A stretch of 64,000 bases of DNA from Leptolyngbya sp. PCC 7375 (GCF_000316115.1 NZ_JH993797.1:666485-730484), one strand, 5' to 3'; numbered from the stretch's first letter, positions 9,856 to 19,285 are shown. Numbers and translations: made by a program. Notes: a model not told the origin generated them from the sequence alone.

Positions 9856-11835
9856 CTATGACAAATAGGTATACCGGCTCAAGCTCTCTTCGTAGTTTTG
9901 TAATAATAATTGGGCTTCTGGTAGGGTGATTTGTTTTTCCCTCAGAGAGATTTCCGAACGGAGTCGAATTTGTTCCACCAGATCTTCAGAGTCATACTGC
10001 ACATAGCTTAAAACTTCCTTCATGGTATCTCCTTTGACCACGTGTTCGATGGTGTAGCCCTGGGGGGTCAGATCGATATGAACCATATTGGTATCCCCAA
10101 AGAGGTTATGGAGATTGCCCATGATCTCTTGGTAAGCGCCAGTGAGAAACATCCCCAAGTAATAGGGGTTCCCTGCTTGGAGATCGTGGAGTTCTAAAAC
10201 CGATTTGACATCATGTAAATCAATAAACCGATCGATCTTGCCATCACTGTCGCAGGTCAAATCCGCCAGAGTCGCCCGACAGGTAGGCTCTTCATCCAGA
10301 CGATGGATGGGCATGATGGGGAAAAGCTGGTCGATTGCCCAGGTATCCGGTGCTGATTGAAAGACAGATAGATTGATGTAGTAGATGGAGGCCATCATCT
10401 TTTCTAGATCCGCTAAATCATCGGGAATGTAGCTTTCCTGACGGAGTACCTGAATGATTTTTTGACAACAGGCCCAAAAGAGATTCTCCACCCGTGCCCG
10501 CTCAGTTAAGCTGAGGTAGCCAAAGTTAAAGAGACTGACAGCTTCTCCTTTAAACTGTTCAGCATCATGAAACACCTCTTGATAGTTTTTTGAGTTGATA
10601 CTTTGGTAGGCCTCATAGAACTCTTTGAGAATGGCATGATCCTCAGATGTTGGCTGGAATGGCTCCTGGGGACGTACTTCACTGCTGCCCAGCACATCAA
10701 ATACCAACACCGATTGGTGGGAGGCAATGGCTCGACCACTTTCACTGATCAAGATGGGAACAGGCAGATTCTTGGAAGAGCAGGCTTCTTTAACTTCAGC
10801 AACAACATCGTTAGCATAGTTTTGAATGCTGTAGTTTTTAGAGGCTGGGACATTGGTTTTAGATCCGTTATAGTCGACACCGAGGCCACCACCGACATCC
10901 AAATACTGCATATTGGCCCCAAGGTTAGCCAGTTCTACATAAATTTGGCAGGCTTCTCGAAGAGCGTCTTTGATAATGCTAATGGATGAGGTTTGGGACC
11001 CAATGTGAAAATGGAGGAGCTGTAAACATGACAGCATATCCGCTGACCGCAGTTGCTCAACCACGGTCAAAATCTCGGGAATAGTCAGACCAAACTTGGC
11101 GCGGTCTCCCGCTGAACCGCCCCAGCGCCCCATACCCTTTGTACAGAGCTTGGCCCGCACCCCCAACCGAGGTCGAATGGATAGCTGCTGACTCACCTCG
11201 ATCACCAAGGGCAGTTCATTGAGTTGTTCTAGAACGATTATAGGAGTTTGCCCTAGCTTTTGACCCAACATTGCTGTCTCAAGATAGGCGCGATCCTTAT
11301 ATCCGTTGCAAACTAGCAAAGCTCCTGGTGTTTTGAGGGTGGCCAGGGCAATCATTAGTTCAGGTTTAGATCCAGCCTCTAGACCAAATTGATAGGGCTC
11401 ACCAAACTTCACCAAATCTTCAATTAAATGGCGCTGTTGATTACACTTGACCGGAAAAACACCTCGATAACAACCATCGTAGCCATACTTAGTAATAGCT
11501 TTGGCAAAACAAGAATTGAGTCGTTCGATACGATCTTCAAGAATGTCAGAGAAACGAACAAGAATCGGCAGTGATAAATTGCGAGCCTGTAGGGCTTCAA
11601 TCAGACTGTGTAGATCGAGAGAACCACCCCGCTCCCCCTGGGGAGAGACGATCACATGACCTGCAGAATTAATGGAAAAGTAGGGTTCTCCCCAGCCATT
11701 AATACGATAAAGTTCTTCACTGTCTTCGATGGTCCATGACACGCTCCCTGAAGAGAGTTTTGTTTCAGATGAGACACAAGGCTCAGCAGACACATTTGTT
11801 GGCTGTTGATTGATTGAAACTGGAGCTGAACTCAT
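9856..11835 (-). CDS. speA: Biosynthetic arginine decarboxylase
   Basis: PLP enzyme that decarboxylates arginine to agmatine, the entry to polyamine synthesis. PLP-binding Lys lies in FPVKCNQQR; other fold-III motifs are FGLEAGSKPEL, LLHFHIGSQTS and LDVGGGLGVDY. At 659 residues it has the usual SpeA length. The start is the ATG at 11835 behind AAAGGAAA; a TTG just before it is less likely. The N-terminal ~30 residues are Ser/Thr-rich and probably disordered. Confidence 0.96.
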   Translation of the reverse strand: MSSAPVSINQQPTNVSAEPCVSSETKLSSGSVSWTIEDSEELYRINGWGEPYFSINSAGHVIVSPQGERGGSLDLHSLIEALQARNLSLPILVRFSDILEDRIERLNSCFAKAITKYGYDGCYRGVFPVKCNQQRHLIEDLVKFGEPYQFGLEAGSKPELMIALATLKTPGALLVCNGYKDRAYLETAMLGQKLGQTPIIVLEQLNELPLVIEVSQQLSIRPRLGVRAKLCTKGMGRWGGSAGDRAKFGLTIPEILTVVEQLRSADMLSCLQLLHFHIGSQTSSISIIKDALREACQIYVELANLGANMQYLDVGGGLGVDYNGSKTNVPASKNYSIQNYANDVVAEVKEACSSKNLPVPILISESGRAIASHQSVLVFDVLGSSEVRPQEPFQPTSEDHAILKEFYEAYQSINSKNYQEVFHDAEQFKGEAVSLFNFGYLSLTERARVENLFWACCQKIIQVLRQESYIPDDLADLEKMMASIYYINLSVFQSAPDTWAIDQLFPIMPIHRLDEEPTCRATLADLTCDSDGKIDRFIDLHDVKSVLELHDLQAGNPYYLGMFLTGAYQEIMGNLHNLFGDTNMVHIDLTPQGYTIEHVVKGDTMKEVLSYVQYDSEDLVEQIRLRSEISLREKQITLPEAQLLLQNYEESLSRYTYLS

Positions 11836-11907
11836 CAAAGTGTTTCCTTTAACAAAGATGTAATGATAGTTTAAATTTATCCCTACCCTATCTGTTCGCC
11901 ATTAGAC

Positions 11908-11941
11908 AGTCTGCATAATTTAGAAGTCTGCATAATTTAGA
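11908..11941. repeat. 17-bp perfect tandem duplication upstream of speA
   Basis: AGTCTGCATAATTTAGA occurs twice head to tail between the divergent speA and membrane-protein genes. It contains a CATAAT/TATAAT-like word on one strand, so it could be a duplicated promoter element or operator. Confidence 0.8.
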
Positions 11942-12026
11942 CATTGCGACGAGATAGTTCTACGTAGATATACTCGGTTGATCCACTGGAATTAGGCATA
12001 TTTGTACAAAGGAATATATTCGGTTT

Positions 12027-12629
12027 ATGAAGACACGCACAGCCCCGATACCGGTTGGCCCTGTTCTGGGCGTTGACTCGATAATTTTACTGGTGGCAGC
12101 TATTGCTGCATTTATCTTTAGTCAAGCTGTCCATTTAGCGTTGTCATCGGAATCTATCAATCAAACGCTACAGGCTCCTCCTAGATTTTTGGTGGTGCTA
12201 TCCAGCTTGATCATTCCTGTCTTTTTTATGGCAATGGATGGCATCAATGCAGCGGGTAATCGATTAAAGTTACCGTTTGCGGGTAGCCGTAAACGGGCAC
12301 AGCAGATTTATGCCCGCCGCATTCACCTGAGTCTATTGGCTTTATATTTTAATGCGATTTTAGTGGCCCTCTGCTGGTCAGCGTCGGCAATGCCGGTTAT
12401 GTCTAAGGTTTATTTGGCAGCTGTATTTGCGATCGCAATTTATGCCCTGGGCCAAAGCATTCCATCCACCAAACTGAGTTTCACACTATCAGGGATTCTT
12501 TTTGTCATTGTTTTGCTGGCTACCCAAACCTTTATCATTACCAAGACCCAGGCTGAAGCTGAGCAGGCTGGTCAAGAGCTGAGACAGCGTTTAGGTGGAG
12601 AGACACCTACTACAGTTGACGATCAGTAG
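12027..12629 (+). CDS. Four-helix membrane protein, unknown
   Basis: A 200-residue protein with hydrophobic segments at about residues 17-40, 52-72, 98-120 and 125-172 (the last probably two helices), and a polar C-terminal tail (TKTQAEAEQAGQ...). A basic loop between helices 2 and 3 (SRKRAQQIYARR) suggests a cytoplasmic face. No family recognised. Divergent from speA, with the 17-bp duplication between them; converges on the Hsp70-like gene. Confidence 0.75.
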   Translation: MKTRTAPIPVGPVLGVDSIILLVAAIAAFIFSQAVHLALSSESINQTLQAPPRFLVVLSSLIIPVFFMAMDGINAAGNRLKLPFAGSRKRAQQIYARRIHLSLLALYFNAILVALCWSASAMPVMSKVYLAAVFAIAIYALGQSIPSTKLSFTLSGILFVIVLLATQTFIITKTQAEAEQAGQELRQRLGGETPTTVDDQ

Positions 12630-12649
12630 CCTGGCGCATCTAAGGCGTT

Positions 12650-14218
12650 CTAAGACAGCTCCACAACTGCCTGATTGTTAGCCAGAACTTCTTCGGTTAG
12701 CATATCCTCGACAGTGACTCGCAGCAGTCGATCCTGATCCACAGTGAAACTCAGGCGTACCCGATCTTCCCCTGGCCTCCCAGGAGGATTAAGGTTGGCA
12801 ATGTTGGGGGCTTTATCGTTTAACGGCTGGGCTACGGTTTGCCCCGCCTTTGTCTGGCGCGTAATCAGACGGTTGCCCTCAAAATAGACTTCGGTGCTCC
12901 CCTGTTCGCGCCCGAGTTCACCAATAATCAGTTCAATACTTGGCTGTTTTTCATTGGCAGCCCCCAACACCAATTCCACTGGTTGGGCCATGGGATAAGG
13001 CTGACCTTGAGGAATAATCGGGTGCCAACCATAGCAGTTATTGCGTCGATCCCAAAAGCGAATACCATAACCGTGATACAGAAAGTCCGTCAGCTTTACC
13101 TGCTGTAGCTGGAGTGCGCCGGCAGAAACAGCGGTAAACGGCTTGTCACCATACACCTTGGTGCCATTAAATCGATTTTTTGCCCAGGTTTGAATCGCTG
13201 GAATTTGAGTGGTGCCCCCCACCAGCAACACGGCGTTAATGTCTTCTAGTCCTATGCCTTGTCGACGCCCCTGCTGCAATACCTGATCAACCCGGGCATT
13301 AAGACGCTCAAAAAAATCCCGCTTCTGTAGCACCTGTTCAAGCTGCTCCCGTTCTAGGGTGAGATCATAGCTCTCAAATGTTTCATCATCAAAATAGCTT
13401 TCGTTGGCCTTGAGGGCATTAGATAGCTGAATCTTGAGTTGTTCTGCCAGGCGTAGGGTCAGGGGTGAAAGGGGAATTCCATACTGCTCGGACAAATGCT
13501 GGGCCACCCACTGATCAATATCGGCTCCCCCCAGATTTTCCCCGGCTTTAGCTAATACTTTAGCGGTTGACACCTGCTGGGCAGACTTGCCCATGGCCTT
13601 TTGACCCCATTTGAGAATATATCCCAACGCTTGGGAACGACCGCCGCTTAGCTGCACAATGGCCAAATCTAAGGTGCCGCCACCAAAATCGAGCACCAAT
13701 ACGATTTCATTGTCGGTCAGACCATAGCCCAAAGCCGCCGCCGTGGGTTCATCAATCATGCGGACGCGATTGATATCCCAGCTTTGACACAGGGTGCCTA
13801 ACCAATTGCGGTAGGTCTCAAAACTGTCTACAGGAACTGTTAGAACCACCTCATCAAGGCTCTCTTCCTGCTGCTTGAGCTGGTCAATTACCTGGGTTAA
13901 AAACCAGTCTCCCACTTGTTCAAATGAGAGATTACGACCATCCAAGTCTGGCATAAAGCCTTGAATGGAGGTGCCGATACCCCGCTTAAAGTTTTTAAAA
14001 CAGCGTTCCGAGCGTTCCAGACCGCGATCGCGAATAGGTTGACCAATCAGCACCTGATCCAGCTGTGCATCCTCAACGTAGAGCAAACTAGGCACTACCG
14101 CTGGACCTGATGCACGCTGAGCAATGGCATCTAAGGTGAGAACTTCGGAGGAGAGAGTCGCGGCATTCCACCGGCATAGCACCGTGTTGCTGGTGCCAAA
14201 GTCAATTGCTAATACCAT
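12650..14218 (-). CDS. Hsp70-like ATPase (DnaK-related, non-canonical)
   Basis: A 522-residue Hsp70-superfamily protein. Phosphate-1 (AIDFGTSNTV), connect-1 (MIDEPTAAALGYG), phosphate-2 (VLDFGGGTLDLA) and adenosine (VLLVGGTTQIP) motifs of the actin/Hsp70 ATPase fold are all present, so ATP binding is likely. The C-terminal ~130 residues form a short beta-type substrate domain; the alpha-helical lid of true DnaK is missing. It is therefore a cyanobacterial Hsp70-like paralogue, not the housekeeping DnaK. The gene for a membrane protein ends 12 bases before its start, so they form an operon. Confidence 0.9.
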   Translation of the reverse strand: MVLAIDFGTSNTVLCRWNAATLSSEVLTLDAIAQRASGPAVVPSLLYVEDAQLDQVLIGQPIRDRGLERSERCFKNFKRGIGTSIQGFMPDLDGRNLSFEQVGDWFLTQVIDQLKQQEESLDEVVLTVPVDSFETYRNWLGTLCQSWDINRVRMIDEPTAAALGYGLTDNEIVLVLDFGGGTLDLAIVQLSGGRSQALGYILKWGQKAMGKSAQQVSTAKVLAKAGENLGGADIDQWVAQHLSEQYGIPLSPLTLRLAEQLKIQLSNALKANESYFDDETFESYDLTLEREQLEQVLQKRDFFERLNARVDQVLQQGRRQGIGLEDINAVLLVGGTTQIPAIQTWAKNRFNGTKVYGDKPFTAVSAGALQLQQVKLTDFLYHGYGIRFWDRRNNCYGWHPIIPQGQPYPMAQPVELVLGAANEKQPSIELIIGELGREQGSTEVYFEGNRLITRQTKAGQTVAQPLNDKAPNIANLNPPGRPGEDRVRLSFTVDQDRLLRVTVEDMLTEEVLANNQAVVELS

Positions 14219-14230
14219 CAGATTCCATTT

Positions 14231-14788
14231 CTAGCTTGCGATCGCAAGTCCAAACGCTCCACCAATAAATAATCCCAACAAACAAACGCTCAGGAGCGCC
14301 AGGCTAGAACGGACCCGCCCCATTCCCGCTAGCAGTCGATCGCCCACATGGGCAATTAGCAAACTACACACAGCGGTTAGCACCAAAACCCCTAAATTCA
14401 CAAAGAACAGCGTCATCCCCATGGACCCGAAGCGAATATCGTCAATATTGTTGGTGCCACCAAACCCGACTGCCACTGCCAGGGCCACCACCGATAGGGC
14501 AGTTCCCAAGCAGGTTAAAGAGCGGCATACTATGATGCGAAATCCCTTTAGGGACGATAGCGCTTCCGGCCCAGCCAGCGCTATCGTCTGTATGAATGTT
14601 CCTCCAAAGGCCAACGGCCACACCCAGAAGGGGGGTGAAAAGACCGATAAAAAGATCCCCACCACCGTATGCAGGGCTGTAACTAAAGCGATTGACGGCC
14701 AAGGGGGAGTCGTAGAAGGTTGAACTCTGCCCCCGCGCCTAGGCCTCTTAAACGGAAAATTCTGGTTATTTAGCGGTTGTTTACTCAT
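14231..14788 (-). CDS. Multi-pass membrane protein upstream of Hsp70-like gene
   Basis: A 185-residue protein. A basic, proline-rich N-terminus (FKRPRRGGRVQPSTTPPWP) is followed by about five hydrophobic segments. The ATG at 14788 is preferred to a TTG nine bases upstream; neither has a clear ribosome binding site. It is cotranscribed with the Hsp70-like gene (12-base gap), so a functional link is plausible. No family recognised. Confidence 0.75.
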   Translation of the reverse strand: MSKQPLNNQNFPFKRPRRGGRVQPSTTPPWPSIALVTALHTVVGIFLSVFSPPFWVWPLAFGGTFIQTIALAGPEALSSLKGFRIIVCRSLTCLGTALSVVALAVAVGFGGTNNIDDIRFGSMGMTLFFVNLGVLVLTAVCSLLIAHVGDRLLAGMGRVRSSLALLSVCLLGLFIGGAFGLAIAS

Positions 14789-14931
14789 TGAAACCAAAAA
14801 CGATATGCCGCGCTGGTATTGATACTATAGCGAGGTGCACATAGTTCACAACTTTGGTGATCGCTGAAAGCCCCATATGCTAACAGCTATGTTCGGCACA
14901 ACCCGCTAAATGCCGTCCACAGCCTGTCAGC

Positions 14932-15387
14932 TCAATCCATCAGGCCAAACTCCTGCATCGCTGGGATAAAATTTCGATTCTCATGGCTGGGGCGACTGAG
15001 CTTAACCAAAGCAAATCGCTGGGCTGGCGTTAACGTCCCCCAATCATCATTGGAAATCTTTAAATTATGGGTCGCAGCCTTAGTCTGCACCTGCTCAGGC
15101 ACCGTTAACCCTAGCCAGGGTGGATTGATCGCCACGTCTATTTCCTTAGCTGGTTGACCGGTGTAGTAAGTTACTAGCCCTTGCAAATGCTGTTGATAAG
15201 TCAGAATATTTGCTTGCGTATCACAGGGCATGGTTACCAAGATTTGGCGTTCAGCCTGAGTAAATTGGTGCCAATGATTGAGTTTGAGCTTCACACCGCA
15301 GGTATCTAATTTCAACCGCACAATCATTGGAATACATCGCAGTGAATCAATAAATTCCTGCTCAAACTGAAAACCTTCAGATCCCAT
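14932..15387 (-). CDS. narM: Nitrate-reductase-associated protein NarM
   Basis: A 151-residue member of the nitrate-reductase-associated family, needed in cyanobacteria for assembly or maturation of ferredoxin-nitrate reductase. The N-terminal block FQFEQEFIDSLRCIPM, followed by VRLKLDTCGVKLKL and HWHQFTQAERQ, is characteristic. The two cysteines in these blocks are typical. Usually narM lies near narB; here no nitrate genes are adjacent. I see no clear GTA-N8-TAC NtcA site upstream. Confidence 0.9.
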   Translation of the reverse strand: MGSEGFQFEQEFIDSLRCIPMIVRLKLDTCGVKLKLNHWHQFTQAERQILVTMPCDTQANILTYQQHLQGLVTYYTGQPAKEIDVAINPPWLGLTVPEQVQTKAATHNLKISNDDWGTLTPAQRFALVKLSRPSHENRNFIPAMQEFGLMD

Positions 15388-15749
15388 ATAGTTACCTCAC
15401 TTGATTTGCTCACTATTAACGGTTTTGAAAATCTAATCTGTTGCCAATCAGGCACTCAGTTAATAGAAGGCATCATCACCTAAATTGAAATGCACCATGC
15501 AATCAAGCCAAAAACTATTTCAAAGTATTGCTTTTTGTAACAATCAATAGTGACGGTAGATCCCGTCCGAGGCTTTCCTTGACGGCTCTAGAAAGTTGCG
15601 CGACACTAATTCATACAACTGGCGTAGGCACTCCCTATTTCAATACTCTGTATTAACTTTTTGTATGGAGTTTTAACTACTTTTTAGTTATTGTTTGTCT
15701 ACGTTCGTCCTTTTTTTAGTGTGGCGATCGACCTAAGAGGTAAATCCCT
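15388..15749. other. Divergent intergenic region
   Basis: 362 bases between divergent narM and the DUF2997 gene, AT-rich next to the latter (15640-15720). It contains no ORF I would support and no recognised regulatory site. Confidence 0.4.
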
Positions 15750-15962
15750 TTGGAAACACTGGAATTTGTTATCTATCCTGATGGCCGAGTTAAAGAGCTT
15801 GTGACCGGTATTATCGGTCGCTCTTGCGCTGAAGTGACTGCTGCTGTCGAGGCTCAGTTAGGCCAGGTTTTATCCCAGGAGAACACGTCTGAGTTCTATG
15901 CCCAGGATAATCAATTAACGTCTGAACAGACTGATTCCCAGGCAAACTACAGCAGCTGGTAA
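15750..15962 (+). CDS. DUF2997 protein
   Basis: A 70-residue protein. The N-terminal block LEFVIYPDGRVKELVTGI...SCAEVTAAVEAQLG is typical of DUF2997, a small family found in cyanobacteria and plastids next to ycf35. Translation appears to start at TTG (15750) behind AAGAGGT, as no ATG is available in frame. It is the first gene of a three-gene set with ycf35 and a ferredoxin; function unknown. Confidence 0.85.
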   Translation: METLEFVIYPDGRVKELVTGIIGRSCAEVTAAVEAQLGQVLSQENTSEFYAQDNQLTSEQTDSQANYSSW

Positions 15963-16035
15963 GGACATTCGCTTTATTACTGCTGAATCGGCCCAATGGC
16001 CCTATTGTCAACTTCCTAAAAACGCAAGGTTTACG

Positions 16036-16431
16036 ATGTCGCACTTTAGCCAGATTAAAACCAAAATCCGTAATCTACCTGCTTTGCAAGCTGCTTTAAC
16101 CGATATAGGCACCGACTGGAAAGCGGGTCCGCAAAAAGTACGTGGCTATCAGGGAAAGACTGAAACTGCTGAAGTAGTCATTGAGCAGGAAAATGGCTAT
16201 GACCTTGGTTTTAAGCACAATGCTGATACTGGAGATTATGAGCTGGTAGCTGATATGCAGTATTGGCAACAGCCCCTATCCGTAGATGGCTTTTTGAATA
16301 AAGTTACCCAGCGCTATGCGTATCACACCGTGCTGGGTGAAACGTCCCGTCAAGGTTTCCAGGTAGCTGAGCAACAGACTACTAAGGATGGAGCCATCCG
16401 TCTAGTTCTACAGCGCTGGACTCAAAACTAG
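16036..16431 (+). CDS. ycf35: Ycf35 / DUF1257 protein
   Basis: A 131-residue protein of the Ycf35 family conserved in cyanobacteria and algal plastids. Landmarks are SHFSQIKTKIRN, VRGYQGKTETAEVVI, YDLGFKHN and the central QRYAYHTV. The start MSHFSQIKTKI is the usual one. Function is unknown, but the constant DUF2997-Ycf35-ferredoxin neighbourhood suggests a shared redox or photosynthesis-related job (inference). Confidence 0.93.
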   Translation: MSHFSQIKTKIRNLPALQAALTDIGTDWKAGPQKVRGYQGKTETAEVVIEQENGYDLGFKHNADTGDYELVADMQYWQQPLSVDGFLNKVTQRYAYHTVLGETSRQGFQVAEQQTTKDGAIRLVLQRWTQN

Positions 16432-16460
16432 TCTCTACGGTAATCGCTGACTAGATTAGG

Positions 16461-16491
16461 AGGACGACGTTGGAACTCTCAACGTCGTCCT
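16461..16491 (+). terminator. Rho-independent-like terminator after ycf35
   Basis: Arms AGGACGACGTTG and CAACGTCGTCCT (12 bp) with a 7-base loop, followed by TGTTGCTTT. It lies between ycf35 and the ferredoxin gene and could separate or attenuate their expression. Confidence 0.75.
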
Positions 16492-16532
16492 TGTTGCTTT
16501 AGGGCATATCCCATGCAATTGGAGTAATCATC

Positions 16533-16985
16533 ATGACTTTGCAAAACGAACCTCCTAATGATGAACGTTCGGGGTTAGAGCCTGAACTCGGTGGATTACT
16601 TAGGGATACAGGCAACCGCAGTGGCCTAGAGCCTGAATTAGGGGGAAGTTTTCGTCAGAAGGGTGTCTACGTCGATGAGACGACATGCATTGGGTGTACC
16701 CACTGTGTGCATGTGGCCCGCAATACCTTTTACCTGGAGCCTTTGCATGGTCGGGCACGGGCAGTGCGGCAGGATGGAGATAGCGAAGAGCTGATTCAGG
16801 AGGCCATCGATACCTGTCCCGTGGATTGTATTCATTGGGTTGACTATACAAAGCTACAAAAGCTGGAAGAAGAACGACGCCATCAAGTGATTCCTGTGAC
16901 GGGCTTTCCGGTTAATCAAGGTTTAATTCAACGCAAAAACCGCATAGCGAAGAAAGCTAAACAATCAAAGTCTTCGGCAGATTGA
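16533..16985 (+). CDS. 4Fe-4S ferredoxin with duplicated N-terminal motif
   Basis: A 150-residue ferredoxin. The motif CIGCTHCVHVARNTF with a later CPVDCIHW supplies the ligands for one 4Fe-4S cluster. The N-terminus carries the octamer-like motif RSGLEPELGG twice (residues ~11-20 and ~28-37), a feature of this cyanobacterial ferredoxin type, and the C-terminus is basic (RKNRIAKKAKQSK). The partner reductase is unknown. It follows DUF2997 and ycf35. Confidence 0.9.
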   Translation: MTLQNEPPNDERSGLEPELGGLLRDTGNRSGLEPELGGSFRQKGVYVDETTCIGCTHCVHVARNTFYLEPLHGRARAVRQDGDSEELIQEAIDTCPVDCIHWVDYTKLQKLEEERRHQVIPVTGFPVNQGLIQRKNRIAKKAKQSKSSAD

Positions 16986-17006
16986 GGGTAGTTTCTATAG
17001 CGTCTG

Positions 17007-18275
17007 CTAACGTTCTTGAACGATCGGTTGGTCCGCGCCTGTGTAGATCAGCTCCAACTGTAGTAAGCGTCCGGGCGTTAGGTGAATGACATCTGTAGGA
17101 ATGTTGAGGGTTGGCGCGTTTGGGCTGATGGGTTCTAGGTTAAGGATGGTACCATCGGCAGCAATTTGGATGTGATACGTCAGTGGATAGGTGGCCTCTG
17201 TTGGCTCATAGGGGGCGAGTTGGGTTGCGATCGCCCTCAATATTTCCTCGCCATCGGCTACGTTAGCAGCATGGTCGGTAGAGGGTTGCGATCGTCGTTC
17301 TATCCTGCTGGCAGCACTGAAATCAGCACTATCTAAACTTTCTTGTTCTTCAACTGCTAGAGGCGTCTCATTAGCAGGACTTGTTTCCGGTGGAGCAGGC
17401 TGTGATGGAGGAGCCGGAGCATCTTTGATGATAGCCTCAGTAATGGTGTCAAACTCAGGGGAGGCTGGCTCGGGTGCTTGAGCAACGCCAGTCAGGGGGG
17501 CGGCATCACTCACATCAGCGCTTGGTTCTGGGGATTCTGCCGGGAGTCGAGTAACCCTGACAGATTCCAGCTCTTCTGAGTTGAGTGGTTGCTGAGCCAG
17601 CTCCTGGCTTTCCTGCGCGTTAATGTCTTCGGAGCTTTCTACATCAGCGGCGGCACGTTCTTCTCGTGCGGGTGCTGTCAAGGGTGGAGAGCTACCACCT
17701 TCAGGTATGGCATTTGCCCCAGATGTGCTCTCTTCCACCGCATCGTCAAACACAGCTTCAGGGGCCTGGGTCGTCGCCACTTCCTTAAAGGCAGCCGGTC
17801 TGTAGTGAAGATAGGCCGTTGTGACACCAACAGCTACCAAGAGAGAAGCCGCTGCTGATCCCGTCCACCACTGGCGACGACGACGCGGTTGGCGACGTTG
17901 GGCAACCGCTACGGGCAAAATAACTTGGCGTTGTCCACAGGCATTGAGCACTTCTGCTAAATCAAACAGCTGTAGTGTGCTGAAGGCTAAATCCTGATCC
18001 AGCAGCTTGATGCTGTGGGTTTGTTGGGGCCAAGCTTGCTGACTCAGGTGAGTTTGTACATAGGTTTCAACCGCATTACTTAGGGTCATCAGCTGCAGTT
18101 GGTCGCCCACGGCCAATTGCTGTCGCTCTGGCTGTTCTGACCATAGGCTAAAGCGTAGCTGACGCACCACTGGCCGATCGCTCCATTGGGATAGCGATGA
18201 AGCATGGGCCATCACCTCCAACGTGTAGTTGCCAGACTGATAGCGCTGGGTATCAATGGGTAAAACCGAGGACAT
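17007..18275 (-). CDS. DUF4335-type single-pass protein
   Basis: A 422-residue protein with the N-terminal domain found in cyanobacterial DUF4335 proteins (RYQSGNYTLEVMAH, RQLRFSLWSEQP). A basic stretch RRQPRRRRQW precedes one transmembrane helix at ~138-158. A long acidic, Pro/Ser-rich linker (~165-330) and a C-terminal beta-rich domain follow. The topology suggests a cytoplasmic head and a periplasmic or lumenal tail. Function unknown. Confidence 0.8.
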   Translation of the reverse strand: MSSVLPIDTQRYQSGNYTLEVMAHASSLSQWSDRPVVRQLRFSLWSEQPERQQLAVGDQLQLMTLSNAVETYVQTHLSQQAWPQQTHSIKLLDQDLAFSTLQLFDLAEVLNACGQRQVILPVAVAQRRQPRRRRQWWTGSAAASLLVAVGVTTAYLHYRPAAFKEVATTQAPEAVFDDAVEESTSGANAIPEGGSSPPLTAPAREERAAADVESSEDINAQESQELAQQPLNSEELESVRVTRLPAESPEPSADVSDAAPLTGVAQAPEPASPEFDTITEAIIKDAPAPPSQPAPPETSPANETPLAVEEQESLDSADFSAASRIERRSQPSTDHAANVADGEEILRAIATQLAPYEPTEATYPLTYHIQIAADGTILNLEPISPNAPTLNIPTDVIHLTPGRLLQLELIYTGADQPIVQER

Positions 18276-18354
18276 GAACAGACTGAGCGCTACCGTTCTA
18301 GCTTACTAGCCTCACCCCATAGCGACCAGGGCGGTTACCGTTAGAGAAACGGAT

Positions 18355-18395
18355 CCGGCCCCTGGAGTTTGTTCAAACCATATCCAGGGGGCCGG
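18355..18395 (-). terminator. GC-rich hairpin after the LapA-like gene
   Basis: Arms CCGGCCCCTGGA (18355-18366) and TCCAGGGGGCCGG (18383-18395) pair with one bulged G and sit immediately after the stop of the LapA-like gene on the minus strand. The loop itself can pair (GTTTG/CAAAC). There is no T tract. Confidence 0.7.
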
Positions 18396-18398
18396 TAT

Positions 18399-19193
18399 TT
18401 AACCGTCTTTATCTTTATCTTTAGCTTCGTAAGGAGGAATGATCACCCGATAGTTGGCATCATACACATCCTCATCCTCATCTGGTTGTGGTTCACCAGG
18501 TTCAGGTGTCCTAGAAGATTCGTCAGGGGAATCATCGCCATATAGCCAGCCTTCTTCATAGGTCCGTGGCGATGGCCGATCGGCTCCATCTGAACTGTGG
18601 TAGCTATCGCCATCATCCCAGCCAATGTCTGGGTCTGATTTCTGCCTGGATCCGTATCGTGACGATGCCTCGTAATCATCGTCACCCCAGCCGGATTCAA
18701 TATCTCGGACGGTATCGCCAACCGTATCCTGACCCATAGTCTCCCCTACAGAGGTTCTCGATTGGGGAGCCGCACCAGAGGTTTGCTGTTGTCCCCAATC
18801 GTCCCATTGTTCTGGAGCTCTAAAATTTTCCCAATCATTATCGTAGGGATTTTGGCGCTCAGGTTTTTGGGGCGATGACTGAAAGCGGCTAGCTGATCCG
18901 CTGCGATAACGTTCACTGGGGGGCTCATCTGCAAATCGTGGGGGGTCAGGGTCAGGGGGTGGATCGCTCAATCGTTGACCAATGGGCCGATAAGCCCGTT
19001 TTTGAGGAACTAGCTGATAGATCAATAATGTGCAGGCAGTTCCCGTTGCGATCGCACCCAGCAACCAAACCGAGAACGGCAAAGCCCCCACTGATGTCCC
19101 CAAAATCACTAGCCCCAATACAGGACTGAGATTTTGTACAACCAATATCACCAGAACTGCCACTATCAGTAGCAACGCCATCAGCTGAACCAT
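18399..19193 (-). CDS. LapA-like membrane protein with acidic tail
   Basis: A 264-residue protein with two N-terminal transmembrane helices (~4-25 and ~28-63), arranged as in LapA/DUF1049 proteins, then ~190 residues of polar, acidic, low-complexity sequence rich in Asp, Ser, Pro and Arg. ATG at 19193 follows AGGAGG by five bases; a GTG three bases earlier is possible. Function beyond membrane anchoring is unclear. Confidence 0.75.
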   Translation of the reverse strand: MVQLMALLLIVAVLVILVVQNLSPVLGLVILGTSVGALPFSVWLLGAIATGTACTLLIYQLVPQKRAYRPIGQRLSDPPPDPDPPRFADEPPSERYRSGSASRFQSSPQKPERQNPYDNDWENFRAPEQWDDWGQQQTSGAAPQSRTSVGETMGQDTVGDTVRDIESGWGDDDYEASSRYGSRQKSDPDIGWDDGDSYHSSDGADRPSPRTYEEGWLYGDDSPDESSRTPEPGEPQPDEDEDVYDANYRVIIPPYEAKDKDKDG

Positions 19194-19285
19194 CACGTCC
19201 TCCTCAAAGGTTTTGAGCCCTGAGTTTTGAATTAAAAGTTACCCCTATCACTCAAAACTCAAAATTAAGAACTCAAAACTAATCC

